Positions 19,252-28,758 of a stretch of 64,000 bases of DNA are shown one piece after another. Source of the stretch: Sulfurospirillum arcachonense DSM 9755 (GTDB taxonomy: Bacteria; Campylobacterota; Campylobacteria; Campylobacterales; Sulfurospirillaceae); assembly GCF_000597725.1 (NCBI RefSeq), contig NZ_JFBL01000005.1:98765-162764 (forward strand), read 5' to 3'. Each line of letters begins with the position of its first letter. Position 1 is the stretch's first letter. The translations under genes and the position numbers were made by a program. The notes beneath the pieces are model-generated. The model was given only the letters and a program-made list of their open reading frames with translations, made no database searches and was not told where the DNA came from.

Positions 19252-19783
19252 TATATTCTTTCATGTATTTTGTTAGTAACTCTTTTGCTTTTGAGTGGTT
19301 TTTTATAAAATCTTTATGTGCATTTTCATCACAGTAGTTAGTAACTATAAATATACCAGCTACTGGTATATCGTACTCTTTTGCAACATTTAATAATGCA
19401 AAAAACTCCATATTTTCTAACTCAAGTCCTAGTTTTAGAAACTTTTTAGAGCTAACATTATCGGTTGTAATGTAGTTACTTGAGTTAACTATATTTAATG
19501 TTTCACGTGGAACATTTTGATTTTCTTCTGATGAAATTACATTTTTTAAAGGAGTATAACACTTATTGTCTAAAAAACCAAGTTCTATATTTGCAGCAGT
19601 TTTAGAGTGTATAATATCAAATATTTTGTGCTTACCATAGCTTCCAGCACTACCAATAAAAAGTAAAAAATCAGGTTTATCAAAGAGTGCAAGTCTTGTT
19701 AAGTTCATAGTACTTTCTATAAGCCCTACTCCAATAGGATGAGCAAAATCAAAAACTTCATTTCTACCCGCACAAACTATCAT
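19238..19783 (-). CDS. short nucleoside phosphorylase (PNP/UDP family)
   Basis: 181 residues of the PNP_UDP fold: [19 protein letters not shown] in the middle, [34 protein letters not shown] near the end, which carries the Met-Glu ribose-binding pair. It is shorter than typical MTA/SAH nucleosidases or PNPs (230-280 aa). The N-terminal strand [10 protein letters not shown] is unusually brief, but short versions are annotated in Campylobacterota. Substrate is uncertain. It contains the second parS site (19499-19514). It sits between hisF (1 bp overlap) and rlmN. Confidence 0.75.
   Translation of the reverse strand: MIVCAGRNEVFDFAHPIGVGLIESTMNLTRLALFDKPDFLLFIGSAGSYGKHKIFDIIHSKTAANIELGFLDNKCYTPLKNVISSEENQNVPRETLNIVNSSNYITTDNVSSKKFLKLGLELENMEFFALLNVAKEYDIPVAGIFIVTNYCDENAHKDFIKNHSKAKELLTKYMKEYNGKS
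19499..19514. promoter_or_regulatory. parS centromere site, copy 2 (inside nucleoside phosphorylase gene)
   Basis: TGTTTCACGTGGAACA, identical in all 16 bases to the copy at 17240. On the coding strand it reads Asn-Val-Pro-Arg-Glu-Thr. Two exact copies of such a G+C-containing 16-mer 2.3 kb apart are not expected by chance in this A+T-rich DNA. Confidence 0.85.
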
Positions 19784-20541
19784 TATAACCTCACAGGAAT
19801 ATTTTCACTTTTGAGATAACGTTTTAAATCCATAATATCTATCTCTTTAAAGTGAAAAATTGAAGCAGCAAGGGCAGCGTCAGCATCGTTTTGAAATGCT
19901 TCTTTGATATGTTCCATGGTTCCAGCTCCACCACTTGCAATAACAGGGATATCTAGCATGCGACTCATTTTAGAAGTAAGTTCTATGTCATAACCATTTT
20001 TTACACCATCACAATCCATGGATGTTAAAAGTATTTCACCTGCACCTCTTGTCTGAACCTCTTTGGCCCATTGGAGTGCATCAAGTCCAGTATCTATACG
20101 TCCACCATTTACATAAACATTCCAGCTGTCACCTGTTTTTTTAGCATCAATTGCTACAACAATACACTGTGAACCAAAACGTTGTGAGGATTCATTGATA
20201 AAATCAGGATTTTTTATAGCGTAAGAGTTAATACTTATTTTGTCACAGCCTACATTTAAAAGTTTGTAAATATCTTCTAAAGTTTTTATTCCTCCACCAA
20301 CAGTTAAGGGTATAAAAACTTCTTTTGCAACTTCTCTTACCATATCAACCATAGTATCTCTATCTTCATGAGTTGCAGTGATATCCAAGAAAGTAATTTC
20401 ATCTGCACCCTCTTCGTTATAGCGTTTTGCTACTTCTACAGGGTTTCCAGCATCTTTTAGTCCAACAAAGTTTACACCCTTAACAACACGTCCATCTTTA
20501 ACATCCAAACAAGGAATAATACGTTTAGCAAAATAGTCCAT
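19783..20541 (-). CDS. hisF: imidazole glycerol phosphate synthase, cyclase subunit
   Basis: Histidine biosynthesis: the TIM-barrel subunit that uses ammonia from HisH to form imidazole glycerol phosphate and AICAR. 252 residues, standard. The catalytic Asp residues are in [15 protein letters not shown] and [15 protein letters not shown]. The other his genes are not nearby, a scattered arrangement seen in this phylum. It is divergent from rsmA with a 123 bp spacer. Confidence 0.97.
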   Translation of the reverse strand: MDYFAKRIIPCLDVKDGRVVKGVNFVGLKDAGNPVEVAKRYNEEGADEITFLDITATHEDRDTMVDMVREVAKEVFIPLTVGGGIKTLEDIYKLLNVGCDKISINSYAIKNPDFINESSQRFGSQCIVVAIDAKKTGDSWNVYVNGGRIDTGLDALQWAKEVQTRGAGEILLTSMDCDGVKNGYDIELTSKMSRMLDIPVIASGGAGTMEHIKEAFQNDADAALAASIFHFKEIDIMDLKRYLKSENIPVRL

Positions 20542-20600
20542 TAAAGTCTCTTTTATAGTTTTCTAGATTATACAAAATAGCCCCAAAATATATGCTGAAA

Positions 20601-20640
20601 ATACGCTATAATCAATATATAAGTATTCTTTAGCTATAAT
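20601..20640 (+). promoter_or_regulatory. tandem -10 elements upstream of rsmA-rnj operon
   Basis: Two GCTATAAT elements (TATAAT at 20607-20612 and 20635-20640) precede rsmA by about 53 and 25 bases. Campylobacterota sigma-70 promoters typically show a strong TATAAT with weak -35, as here. GAGAGG before the ATG at 20665 is the ribosome-binding site. Confidence 0.6.
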
Positions 20641-20664
20641 CGGGCTAAATTTAGAGAGGTAGTC

Positions 20665-21516
20665 ATGATAGCAGCAAAAAAAAAATTTGGACAAAATTTT
20701 TTAAAAGACACTTCTATATTAAGTAAAATCATCCAATCGATGCCCAAAAATAAGAGAAAACTTATAGAAATTGGACCTGGTTTAGGTGATTTGACGCAAA
20801 GACTACTAGAGGTTAAACCTTTAGTAGCATATGAGGTAGATAGCGAACTGTGTATCTATCTAAAAGATAAATTTTCTAAAGAAGAAGATGAGGGTAGATT
20901 TGCTCTAGTAGAAGGTGACGTACTAGAGAGATTTAAAGAAGGTAGTTTATCGGATGAACCTTATGATATGGTAGCAAATTTACCATATTATATTGCCACA
21001 ACTATTATACTTGAAGCCCTAAGGGACCCACTGTGCAAGAGTTTGGTTGTTATGATTCAAAAAGAGGTAGCTGAAAAGTTTGCAGCACCTCATAAGACAA
21101 AAGAATTTACATCATTGGCTATTTTAGCCCAGAGTATTGGGAAATCCAAAATACTTTTTGATGTACTTCCTGAATCATTTGAGCCTCGCCCTAAAGTAAC
21201 CTCATCGATTTTAATGATTGAAAAAGAACAAGAGTTCATAAAAGGCGATTTTCCAGGAATTTTTGAGAAAAATGAAGATTTGAAAATGTTTGAAAAGTAT
21301 TTAAGATTCTCATTTACAGCTCCTAGAAAAACGTGGTTAAAAAATATTTCAGCATGGGTTGAAAAAAAATATGCAAACCAACTTTTAGAAAAATATGAAT
21401 ATCCAGTTACAATTCGACCTCATGAAATAAGCGTCTCGTCTCATCATCTACTATTCAAAGAATTAACAGAAGGTAAAAAAGATGGAAGAGAACAAGAAAC
21501 AGAACGAAACAGGTAA
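20665..21516 (+). CDS. rsmA: 16S rRNA (A1518/A1519-N6,N6)-dimethyltransferase
   Basis: KsgA-family enzyme that dimethylates two adenines at the 3' end of 16S rRNA. 283 residues. The motifs are FGQNFLKDTSIL, the SAM-binding IGPGLGDLT and the catalytic NLPYYIAT. It overlaps the rnj gene by 35 bp in a different frame. A C-terminal tail of charged residues lies in this overlap. It heads an operon rsmA-rnj-kdsD-rluB-like-rarA-hydrolase. Confidence 0.96.
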   Translation: MIAAKKKFGQNFLKDTSILSKIIQSMPKNKRKLIEIGPGLGDLTQRLLEVKPLVAYEVDSELCIYLKDKFSKEEDEGRFALVEGDVLERFKEGSLSDEPYDMVANLPYYIATTIILEALRDPLCKSLVVMIQKEVAEKFAAPHKTKEFTSLAILAQSIGKSKILFDVLPESFEPRPKVTSSILMIEKEQEFIKGDFPGIFEKNEDLKMFEKYLRFSFTAPRKTWLKNISAWVEKKYANQLLEKYEYPVTIRPHEISVSSHHLLFKELTEGKKDGREQETERNR

Positions 21517-23488
21517 TCAAGCAAACAAACAAGAAACTGGTAAACCAGAAGTAGCAAAAAAGCCTCAACAAAGAAGAAAAAAACCAGCTCCACATGCAAA
21601 TAAGGTTAATGAAAATCCAAATGCAAATAAACCAGCAAATAAACCAAATCCAAATGCAAAAAAACCAAATACTGGAAAAAATAACAGAAAATTTCAAAGT
21701 GCTAAAAATAAGCCAAGTACTCTAGAAGGTACTGAAAAGTGGCAAAATGATATGCGTCGTACAATCGAAGCAAATCAAAAAATGCACAAAGATAGACTAC
21801 AAAGATTTAATCAATTAGATTTAGGAACAGATGCAAAAATTCGCATAACTCCACTTGGTGGTTTAGGTGAAATTGGTGGAAATATCTGTGTATTTGAAAC
21901 TGATACAAGTGCTATTATCCTTGACGTTGGTATGAGCTTTCCTAGTGAAGACATGCATGGTGTAGATATTTTAGTTCCTGATTTTTCTTATTTAAGAACA
22001 ATCAAAAGTAAAATTAAAGGGATTATTATTTCACATGCTCATGAAGATCATATTGGGGCATTACCATATCTTTTTAAAGAGATGCAATTCCCTATATATG
22101 CTACGCCTCTTCCTTTAGGAATGATAGCAAACAAATTTGATGAGCATGGATTAAAAGCACAAAAGAAACTATTCCGTCCAGTTGAAAAACGTAAAGTTAT
22201 AAAAATTGGTGATTTTAAAGTAGAGTGGTTACATATTACTCACTCTATTATTGATGCTTCATCCCTAGCAATTACAACAGATGCTGGAACTATCATCCAT
22301 ACTGGTGATTTTAAGATAGATCATACTCCAATAGATGGATACGTAACTGATTTAAACCGTTTTGCATACTATGGTGAAAAAGGTGTATTAGCACTTTTAA
22401 GTGATAGTACCAACTCTTATAAAGAGGGGATTACTAGAAGTGAAAGTACAGTAGGTAAAACATTTGATGCTATTTTTTCTAAAGCAAGAGGTAGAGTTAT
22501 TATGTCTACTTTCTCATCAAATATTCATAGAGTCTATCAAGCAATTGAGCATGGTGTAAAATATGGTAGAAAAGTTTGTGTAATAGGACGTTCAATGGAG
22601 AGAAACCTTTTTACAGCACTTGACTTAGGTTATATAGACTTTGATAAAAGTATATTCATTGATCCACATGAAGTAAATAAGTATAGTGATAAAGATGTAT
22701 TAATAGTGACAACAGGAAGTCAAGGTGAAACGATGAGTGCACTTTATAGAATGGCAACCGATGAGCATAGACATATCAAAATAAAAACAAGTGACCAAAT
22801 TATAATTTCAGCAAAAGCAATTCCTGGAAACGAATCAAGTGTTTCTAAAGTATTAAACTTTTTACTAAAAAGTGGAGCAAATGTAGCGTATCAAGATTTT
22901 AGTGAGATTCATGTTAGTGGACATGCTGCGCAAGAGGAACAAAAATTAATCCTTAGACTTACTAAACCTAAGTTTTTCTTACCTGTTCATGGTGAATATA
23001 ACCATATCGTTAAACATAAAGAAACAGCAATTAGTTGTGGAATCCCAGCGAGAAATATCTTACTTATGAGCGATGGTGATCAGGTGGAGCTTTGTCCTAA
23101 GTATGTAAAAAAAGTAAAAAGTGTAAAAGTTGGTAAAGTTTATATAGATAACCAAATTAATCAACAAATATCAAGTGATGTTGTTATAGATAGACAGAAA
23201 ATGGCTGATGCTGGTCTAGTTATGATAGTAGCACAGATTGATAAAAGTGAACAAAAGCTCATAGGAAAGCCAAAAGTTGTTAGTTATGGTTTAGTACCAG
23301 ATTCTAAAGATCATGTGTTTAGTAAAGAGATGGAAGGCATTATTGATCAATTTATTATTAATGCAAAAAAAGAGTTACTTCAAAATACTAGAGCACTCGA
23401 AAATGAATTGAGACAAGTAGTAAGAAAACATATCTTTAGAAAGATGAAAAAATATCCAACTATCGTTCCTACGATATTTGCGATGTAG
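21482..23488 (+). CDS. rnj: ribonuclease J
   Basis: Metallo-beta-lactamase/beta-CASP ribonuclease, a main RNA-decay enzyme. 668 residues. The first ~80 residues are low-complexity Lys/Asn/Pro/Gln repeats (NKPANKPNPNAKKP). They resemble the disordered N-terminal extension of Helicobacter pylori RNase J and are absent from Bacillus enzymes. The catalytic metal ligands are in SHAHEDHIGALPYL and HTGDFKIDHTP, with beta-CASP motifs after. The start lies within the end of rsmA. 8 bp separate it from kdsD. Confidence 0.95.
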   Translation: MEENKKQNETGNQANKQETGKPEVAKKPQQRRKKPAPHANKVNENPNANKPANKPNPNAKKPNTGKNNRKFQSAKNKPSTLEGTEKWQNDMRRTIEANQKMHKDRLQRFNQLDLGTDAKIRITPLGGLGEIGGNICVFETDTSAIILDVGMSFPSEDMHGVDILVPDFSYLRTIKSKIKGIIISHAHEDHIGALPYLFKEMQFPIYATPLPLGMIANKFDEHGLKAQKKLFRPVEKRKVIKIGDFKVEWLHITHSIIDASSLAITTDAGTIIHTGDFKIDHTPIDGYVTDLNRFAYYGEKGVLALLSDSTNSYKEGITRSESTVGKTFDAIFSKARGRVIMSTFSSNIHRVYQAIEHGVKYGRKVCVIGRSMERNLFTALDLGYIDFDKSIFIDPHEVNKYSDKDVLIVTTGSQGETMSALYRMATDEHRHIKIKTSDQIIISAKAIPGNESSVSKVLNFLLKSGANVAYQDFSEIHVSGHAAQEEQKLILRLTKPKFFLPVHGEYNHIVKHKETAISCGIPARNILLMSDGDQVELCPKYVKKVKSVKVGKVYIDNQINQQISSDVVIDRQKMADAGLVMIVAQIDKSEQKLIGKPKVVSYGLVPDSKDHVFSKEMEGIIDQFIINAKKELLQNTRALENELRQVVRKHIFRKMKKYPTIVPTIFAM

Positions 23489-23496
23489 GAAAATTT

Positions 23497-24459
23497 ATGG
23501 ATTTTATACAAATAGCAAAAGAAGTTTTAGAAATTGAAGCTAAAGAGTTGTTAAGAAGTGCAGAAAATTTGGGTCGAGAGATAGAAAAAGCTGTTAATAT
23601 TGTTATGCAAACAAAAGGAAAACTAATAGTAACAGGTGTTGGAAAAAGTGGATTAGTTGGAGCAAAGATAGCTGCAACGTTAGCAAGTACAGGAACAAGT
23701 AGTTTCTTTTTGCATCCAACTGAAGCAATGCATGGTGATTTGGGTATGATTGGATCAGATGATGCTGTTCTTGCTATTAGTTATAGTGGAGAGAGTGAAG
23801 AGCTTATAAAAATTCTTCCTCATATTAAAAGATTTAATATTCCTCTAATAGGAATGGCAAGAGATAGTAATAGTTCTCTTGGGCGTTATAGTGATGTATT
23901 TTTATCTATATACATAGAAAAAGAAGCTTGCCCTTTAGATATAGCACCAACCTCTTCTACTACGTTGACTTTAGGCATAGGTGATGCGTTAGCTGTTTGT
24001 TTAATGAAAAAGAGAGATTTTCAAAAATCTGATTTTGCATCATTTCATCCAGGGGGAAGTTTAGGCAAACAACTTTTTATTAAAGTTAGTGATTTAATGA
24101 GAAGTAAAGACTTGCCAATTGTTAGTGAAAATACATCTTTAAAAGATGCTATAGTGACTATGAGTGAAGGAAGATTAGGGAATATTCTTATAACAAACTC
24201 TCAAAATAAGTTAGTTGGACTTTTAAGTGATGGGGATTTACGGCGTGCTCTTTTAGATAACAATTTTTCTATGGAAAATTCTGTTTTAGAGTATGCATGT
24301 AAAAATCCAAAAGTATTAGACAATGCAAATATGTTAGCAAGTGATGCCTTAAAAGTCGTAGAAGAATATAAGATTCAACTTTTAGTTATTACTAATAAAA
24401 ATGGAAATGTAGATGGTGTTTTACATATTCATGACCTTGTAGAAGCAGGAATTAAATAA
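23497..24459 (+). CDS. kdsD: KpsF/GutQ-family arabinose-5-phosphate isomerase
   Basis: Converts ribulose 5-phosphate to arabinose 5-phosphate, the first committed step to Kdo for lipopolysaccharide. 320 residues: an N-terminal SIS domain (TGVGKSGLVGAKIAATLASTG, then HPTEAMHGDLGM) and a C-terminal CBS pair (about 195-320, MRSKDLPIV and LLSDGDLRRAL). It shares one base with the next gene (TAATG). Identity as KdsD against a paralogue such as GutQ rests on absence of another copy in the window. Confidence 0.9.
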   Translation: MDFIQIAKEVLEIEAKELLRSAENLGREIEKAVNIVMQTKGKLIVTGVGKSGLVGAKIAATLASTGTSSFFLHPTEAMHGDLGMIGSDDAVLAISYSGESEELIKILPHIKRFNIPLIGMARDSNSSLGRYSDVFLSIYIEKEACPLDIAPTSSTTLTLGIGDALAVCLMKKRDFQKSDFASFHPGGSLGKQLFIKVSDLMRSKDLPIVSENTSLKDAIVTMSEGRLGNILITNSQNKLVGLLSDGDLRRALLDNNFSMENSVLEYACKNPKVLDNANMLASDALKVVEEYKIQLLVITNKNGNVDGVLHIHDLVEAGIK

Positions 24460-25235
24460 TGGAAAAAATGCGTTTAAATAAGATTATTTCTCACAATACA
24501 AGATATTCTAGAAGAGAAGCAGATGAGCTTATTAAAAAGGGTTTAGTTAAAATTGATGGGAAAGTTGTTACGGATCTTGCAACAAAAGCAAGCTTTGAAG
24601 ATAAAGTATCAGTTGATGGAAAAACACTTTATGAAAAAAGTGGATATACAGTGCTGGTTTATAACAAACCAAAAGGTGAGTTAGTAAGTAAAAAAGATGA
24701 TAGAGGTAGAAGAACAATTTATGATTCTTTACCACAAAAGTATTCACACTATCTTAGTGTTGGTAGACTTGATTATGCAAGTGAGGGTTTACTTTTACTT
24801 TGTGATTCTCCTTCAGTTGTAAGTGCATTAATGCATGGAGATTTAGAAAGGGTCTATTATGTAAAAATCAATGGAGAAATTACACCTGCTATGGAAGAAG
24901 CTATGCGTTTAGGCCTTCATGCTGAAGATGCAAGAAGAGGTGGACATAGCGATAGCAGTATCCATGCAATGGATTTTGCTCCATTTGTTGATTATCGTAT
25001 TATAAAAAGTAGACCAAATTTTTCTACAGTAAAAGTGACCATTAGAGAAGGTAAAAATAGAGAATTAAGACGTTTCTTTGGCTATTTTGATACTGAAGTA
25101 GTAGATTTAAAACGTGTTAGTTATGGTATCGTTGATTTAGGTATGTTAAAACCTGGGAAAACAAGGTTTTTAGAAACCAACGAATACAAAGCACTAAGAG
25201 ATTATATTTCATATACAGAAGAGATAAGTGATTGA
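24459..25235 (+). CDS. RsuA/RluB-family ribosomal RNA pseudouridine synthase
   Basis: 258 residues. An N-terminal S4 RNA-binding domain (RLNKIISHNTRYSRREADELIKKG) precedes the catalytic domain, with the active-site Asp in GRLDYASEGLLLL. It is probably RluB-like (23S rRNA) rather than RsuA, judging by general resemblance, and this is not secure. It overlaps rarA by 8 bp. Confidence 0.9.
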   Translation: MEKMRLNKIISHNTRYSRREADELIKKGLVKIDGKVVTDLATKASFEDKVSVDGKTLYEKSGYTVLVYNKPKGELVSKKDDRGRRTIYDSLPQKYSHYLSVGRLDYASEGLLLLCDSPSVVSALMHGDLERVYYVKINGEITPAMEEAMRLGLHAEDARRGGHSDSSIHAMDFAPFVDYRIIKSRPNFSTVKVTIREGKNRELRRFFGYFDTEVVDLKRVSYGIVDLGMLKPGKTRFLETNEYKALRDYISYTEEISD

Positions 25236-26412
25236 TAATCTAGCACTTAAATTACGTCCTACTTGTTTAGAAGAACTCTCAGGGCAAAAACATTTAAGCA
25301 GTGAAAACAGCCCTTTTTTTAAACTTTTAAAATCAGGGACTATTCCTCACTGTATCTTCTTTGGACCAGCAGGTGTTGGTAAAACAACGCTTGCTAGAAT
25401 TGTCTCTAAAGAATTAGAACTCCCTTTTTATGAACTTGACGCAACTAGCGTTAAAGTAGATGCTTTTAGAACAATTTTTGCAAATCACAAACACTCTTTA
25501 GCTAAACCACTTATTTTTATTGATGAAGTTCATCGCCTTTCAAAAACGCAACAAGAAGTATTGCTTTTACCTATGGAAAATAAAGAAGCAATTATTATTG
25601 GGGCAAGTACTGAGAACCCCTACTTTACCCTCTCAAGTGGTATTCGCTCACGTTCTATGTTATTTGAATTCTTTTCTTTACATGTAAATGATTTAGAAGA
25701 AGTGATAGAGCGTGCAAAAGCTATTGTAGAATTTAGTATTGATACAGATGCAAAAAGGTATCTTCTTGATTCAAGTGCTGGAGATAGCCGTTCACTTTTA
25801 AATCTTTTAGAGTTTGCAATTAAAGTTGATACTCACGTTACTCTTGAGATTTTAAAATCACTTCGACCAAATGCACTTAAAGATGGTGTTAGCTCAGATG
25901 ATACTCACTATAACCTTATAAGTGCAATGATAAAAAGCGTAAGAGGTAGTGATGTCGATGCTGCATTGTATTATCTTGCTCGTCTTATTGATGGTGGTGA
26001 GAGTGCAGATTTTATTGCAAGAAGGTTAGTCATCTTAGCAAGTGAAGATGTAGGAAATGCAAATCCAAATGCATTAAACCTTGCGTCAAGTTGTTTGAAT
26101 GCTGTGAGTAAAATTGGATTTCCAGAGTCAAGAATCATTTTAGCACAGACACTTGTGTATCTTACATGTTGTCCAAAATCAAATAGTTGTTATAAAGGGA
26201 TAAATGAAGCGTTAGCGTATGTAAAAAATGAAAAAGCACTACAAATTCCATCTCACTTAAAAAGTCCAAGTCCAAAAGGATATAAATATCCTCACGATTT
26301 TGGTGGTTGGGTTGAACAAAACTATCTTGAAAAAAATCTTCATTTTTATGAAAACTCTACTATGGGTTTTGAAAAAACTTTAGAAGAGTGGCTGAAAAAA
26401 ATAAAAAGTTAA
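25228..26412 (+). CDS. rarA: replication-associated recombination protein A (RarA/MgsA AAA+ ATPase)
   Basis: AAA+ ATPase related to clamp loaders that acts at stalled forks. 394 residues with a GTG start inside the previous gene. Walker A is GPAGVGKTT and Walker B is LIFIDEVHR. Sensor 1 lies in GASTENPYFTLSSGIRSRS. The C-terminal region has the family DVGNANPNAL and SPSPKGYKYPHDFGGWV motifs. A full TTTACATGTAAA lies at 25677-25688, read as Leu-His-Val-Asn. Confidence 0.95.
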   Translation: MIDNLALKLRPTCLEELSGQKHLSSENSPFFKLLKSGTIPHCIFFGPAGVGKTTLARIVSKELELPFYELDATSVKVDAFRTIFANHKHSLAKPLIFIDEVHRLSKTQQEVLLLPMENKEAIIIGASTENPYFTLSSGIRSRSMLFEFFSLHVNDLEEVIERAKAIVEFSIDTDAKRYLLDSSAGDSRSLLNLLEFAIKVDTHVTLEILKSLRPNALKDGVSSDDTHYNLISAMIKSVRGSDVDAALYYLARLIDGGESADFIARRLVILASEDVGNANPNALNLASSCLNAVSKIGFPESRIILAQTLVYLTCCPKSNSCYKGINEALAYVKNEKALQIPSHLKSPSPKGYKYPHDFGGWVEQNYLEKNLHFYENSTMGFEKTLEEWLKKIKS

Positions 26413-26415
26413 CGT

Positions 26416-26958
26416 ATGAGTAAAATTGTAGTTTCTGACATATTTGGTAAAACTCCTGCTCTTGTGCAATTGGCTAAAGAGATTAATGCAAAAAAAATAA
26501 TTGATCCTTATGATGGTAAAAATATGAGTTTTACAGATGAAAATGAGGCTTACTCCTATTTTGTGAACAATGTAGGAATTGATACTTATTTAGAAAAGCT
26601 ACAAAAAGCACTTCAATTAGAGAACTCTACTAATTCACTAGTAGGATTTAGTATAGGAGCTTCTATAATTTGGAGATTATCTGAAACTTCATCAAGTCAG
26701 TATGTTAAAAATGCGGTTTGTTTTTATGGCTCACAAATAAGAAACTTTACTAATATAAATCCAAATTTTGATACAAAGCTAATCTTTCCTAAGTATGAAA
26801 AACATTTTGATGTAGAAAAACTACAAAATGAACTTGTTCAAAAGAAAAATGTAGAAATTACTACAGTAAATCATTTTCATGGATTTATGAACTATTATTC
26901 TACCAACTACAATGAAAAAGAATATATCAAACAAATTGATTTATTACGTTTAAATTAA
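26416..26958 (+). CDS. alpha/beta-hydrolase-fold protein (dienelactone-hydrolase-like)
   Basis: 180 residues, three bases after rarA. GFSIGASI matches the nucleophile elbow GxSxG and HFHGFMN near residue 155 would supply the catalytic His. Overall it resembles short dienelactone-hydrolase-like proteins. I do not know its substrate. It ends the rsmA-rnj-kdsD-rarA operon, with no obvious terminator. Confidence 0.65.
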   Translation: MSKIVVSDIFGKTPALVQLAKEINAKKIIDPYDGKNMSFTDENEAYSYFVNNVGIDTYLEKLQKALQLENSTNSLVGFSIGASIIWRLSETSSSQYVKNAVCFYGSQIRNFTNINPNFDTKLIFPKYEKHFDVEKLQNELVQKKNVEITTVNHFHGFMNYYSTNYNEKEYIKQIDLLRLN

Positions 26959-27029
26959 TATAAGTTATTTCTTTTTTAAAATAATCATTCTATAATGAAC
27001 AGATATAAATTATAGACTCATAAACCTAG

Positions 27030-27035
27030 TATAAT
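27030..27035 (+). promoter_or_regulatory. -10 element upstream of the CDGSH/J-domain/stomatin operon
   Basis: TATAAT at 27030-27035 lies about 110 bases before the CDGSH gene. The leader contains the inverted repeat TTACTG-N6-CAGTAA (27073-27090). A 24-codon open frame at 27042-27116 has no ribosome-binding site and is not called. AAAGGA precedes the ATG at 27148. Confidence 0.45.
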
Positions 27036-27147
27036 TGCGTTATGCTTAATTATTTTATAATATATAGGGTTTTTACTGTATTTGCAGTAATTTTAGGATA
27101 CAAAGGCTTATTTTAAAAAATTGTAATGTTATAGTTAAAGGATAAAT

Positions 27148-27531
27148 ATGAAAAGCATAAAAATAAAGATGTTAGAAAATGGACCTATACGATTGAGTGT
27201 AGATAGTGATGAAGAAATTATCAATAATGTTTTATTTGATATACGAGGTAACTCTATAAAAATCAAAAAAAATTCCATACTTTGTAGATGTGGAAAATCA
27301 AACCAACAACCTTTTTGTGATGGTGTTCATCGTATGATAGGATTTAGCTGTTCTGCAGGAGAAGAGGATACTTTTGAAGGGGTAAAAGTGAGTGTTATGA
27401 AAAGAAGCTCATTAGACATTGAAAAAGCAGACAATACCAAATACAGGTTATGCAGATGTGGTGCATCACAAAAACAGCCTTATTGTGATGATACACATAA
27501 AACAATTACATCAAAAAAGTATACATTTTAA
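27148..27531 (+). CDS. CDGSH-type iron-sulfur protein, two domains
   Basis: 127 residues. Two CDGSH zinc-finger-like [2Fe-2S] motifs (3 Cys, 1 His each) are visible: CRCGKSNQQPFCDGVH and CRCGASQKQPYCDDTH. The second replaces the motif Gly with Asp but keeps all four ligands. Such bacterial proteins are thought to act in iron-sulfur or redox homeostasis. It is followed ten bases later by the small J-domain gene. Confidence 0.88.
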   Translation: MKSIKIKMLENGPIRLSVDSDEEIINNVLFDIRGNSIKIKKNSILCRCGKSNQQPFCDGVHRMIGFSCSAGEEDTFEGVKVSVMKRSSLDIEKADNTKYRLCRCGASQKQPYCDDTHKTITSKKYTF

Positions 27532-27540
27532 GTTTAATCT

Positions 27541-27816
27541 ATGAAATACAAAGAGTTTGAAAAGGCAGTAGAATGTATGCAACTTTGTACAAAAGTGAGT
27601 TATAGTGATTTAAAAATGAGATATAGAGAGCTTTCAAAAATTTACCATCCTGATATGGCTGATGGGGATGCAAAAAAATTTGATGAGATAACTAAAGCGT
27701 ATAAGCTTTTAAAGAAGTATATGGAAGAATATAGATTTACTTTTAGTGAAACAGAGTTTCAAGACCAGTATCCATCTGTTTTAAATATGGAAGATTGGAT
27801 AACTAGACGTTCATAA
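27541..27816 (+). CDS. small J-domain protein
   Basis: 91 residues, essentially one J-domain: helix II YSDLKMRYRELSKIY, the intact HPD (H36-P37-D38), and FDEITKAYKLLKKYM as helix III. The N-terminal Cys pair (C12, C16) is unusual. It should stimulate DnaK ATPase at some client. There is no other DnaJ domain. It sits between the CDGSH gene and the stomatin gene. Confidence 0.85.
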   Translation: MKYKEFEKAVECMQLCTKVSYSDLKMRYRELSKIYHPDMADGDAKKFDEITKAYKLLKKYMEEYRFTFSETEFQDQYPSVLNMEDWITRRS

Positions 27817-27834
27817 CATAAAAAAGGAGTTTAG

Positions 27835-28758
27835 ATGTATATACAAGGTATAGATACAAGTATGATTATCCCAATTGCTATTATTTTGGCATTAGTGATT
27901 ATAATTTATAAAGGTGTAAAAATAGTTTCTCAAGCAGATGCTTGGATAATAGAAAGACTAGGTAAATACCACAAAACTTTAGAAGGTGGGTTTCATCTGA
28001 TTATCCCTATCTTGGATTCAGTTAGAGCAGTATTAACCAAACAAGAGCAAATTATAAATATTCCAGGACAAAGTGTTATTACTAAAGACAATGTAAATAT
28101 ATCTGTAGATGGTATAGTGTTTATTCAAGTAGAAACAGCTAAAGAAGCGGTATATGGGGTAGTTGATTATAAGCAGGCGATTGCCAATTTAGCTACAACT
28201 TCTCTAAGAGCAGAAATTGGGCAATTGGCCTTAGATGAAACGCTTTCTTCACGAGATACACTTAACAAAAGAATTCTTTTAGCACTTGATGAAGCAACTC
28301 AAAAATGGGGTGTGAAAACTATGCGGGTTGAACTACGTGATATCTCAGTTCCACAAGAGATAGAAGAAGCGATGAACATGCAAATGAAAGCTGAAAGAGA
28401 AAAAAGAGCGATCGAGCTTACGGCGATTGCAAATAAAGAAGCTGTTATAAGAAATGCAGAAGGTTTAAAACAACAAACTGTACTTGAAGCAGAAGCAATT
28501 GAGAGAATGGCAGAAGCTAAAAAGTATGAGCAAATTGCATTGGCAGAAGGTCAAAAAGAAGCTATGGATATGATTAATGAGGCAATTACTAAAAATAGTT
28601 CAAGTGCAGAGTATCTTTTAACGAAAGATAGAATAGCAGCATTTAATGAATTGGCAAAAAGTGATTCAAAAGATAAAGTTATAGTTCCATATGAAGCAAC
28701 AGAGTTGATAGGCTCTTTATCTATGGTTTCAGAATTTTTTGGAAATAAAACAAAATAA
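27835..28758 (+). CDS. SPFH/stomatin-like membrane protein (paraslipin/QmcA type)
   Basis: 307 residues. An N-terminal membrane helix (about 8-27) is followed by the SPFH domain (SQADAWIIERLGKYHKTLEGG, through VELRDISVPQEIEEAMNMQMKAEREKRA). The rest is an Ala/Glu-rich coiled coil. Members form oligomeric scaffolds in membrane microdomains and are normally paired with an NfeD protein, as here with a 1 bp overlap. Confidence 0.92.
   Translation: MYIQGIDTSMIIPIAIILALVIIIYKGVKIVSQADAWIIERLGKYHKTLEGGFHLIIPILDSVRAVLTKQEQIINIPGQSVITKDNVNISVDGIVFIQVETAKEAVYGVVDYKQAIANLATTSLRAEIGQLALDETLSSRDTLNKRILLALDEATQKWGVKTMRVELRDISVPQEIEEAMNMQMKAEREKRAIELTAIANKEAVIRNAEGLKQQTVLEAEAIERMAEAKKYEQIALAEGQKEAMDMINEAITKNSSSAEYLLTKDRIAAFNELAKSDSKDKVIVPYEATELIGSLSMVSEFFGNKTK

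Noticed and set aside
27042..27116. 24-codon hydrophobic open frame upstream of the CDGSH gene
   Set aside because: No Shine-Dalgarno, and it begins just seven bases after a TATAAT element. It is more likely leader sequence with a small hairpin.
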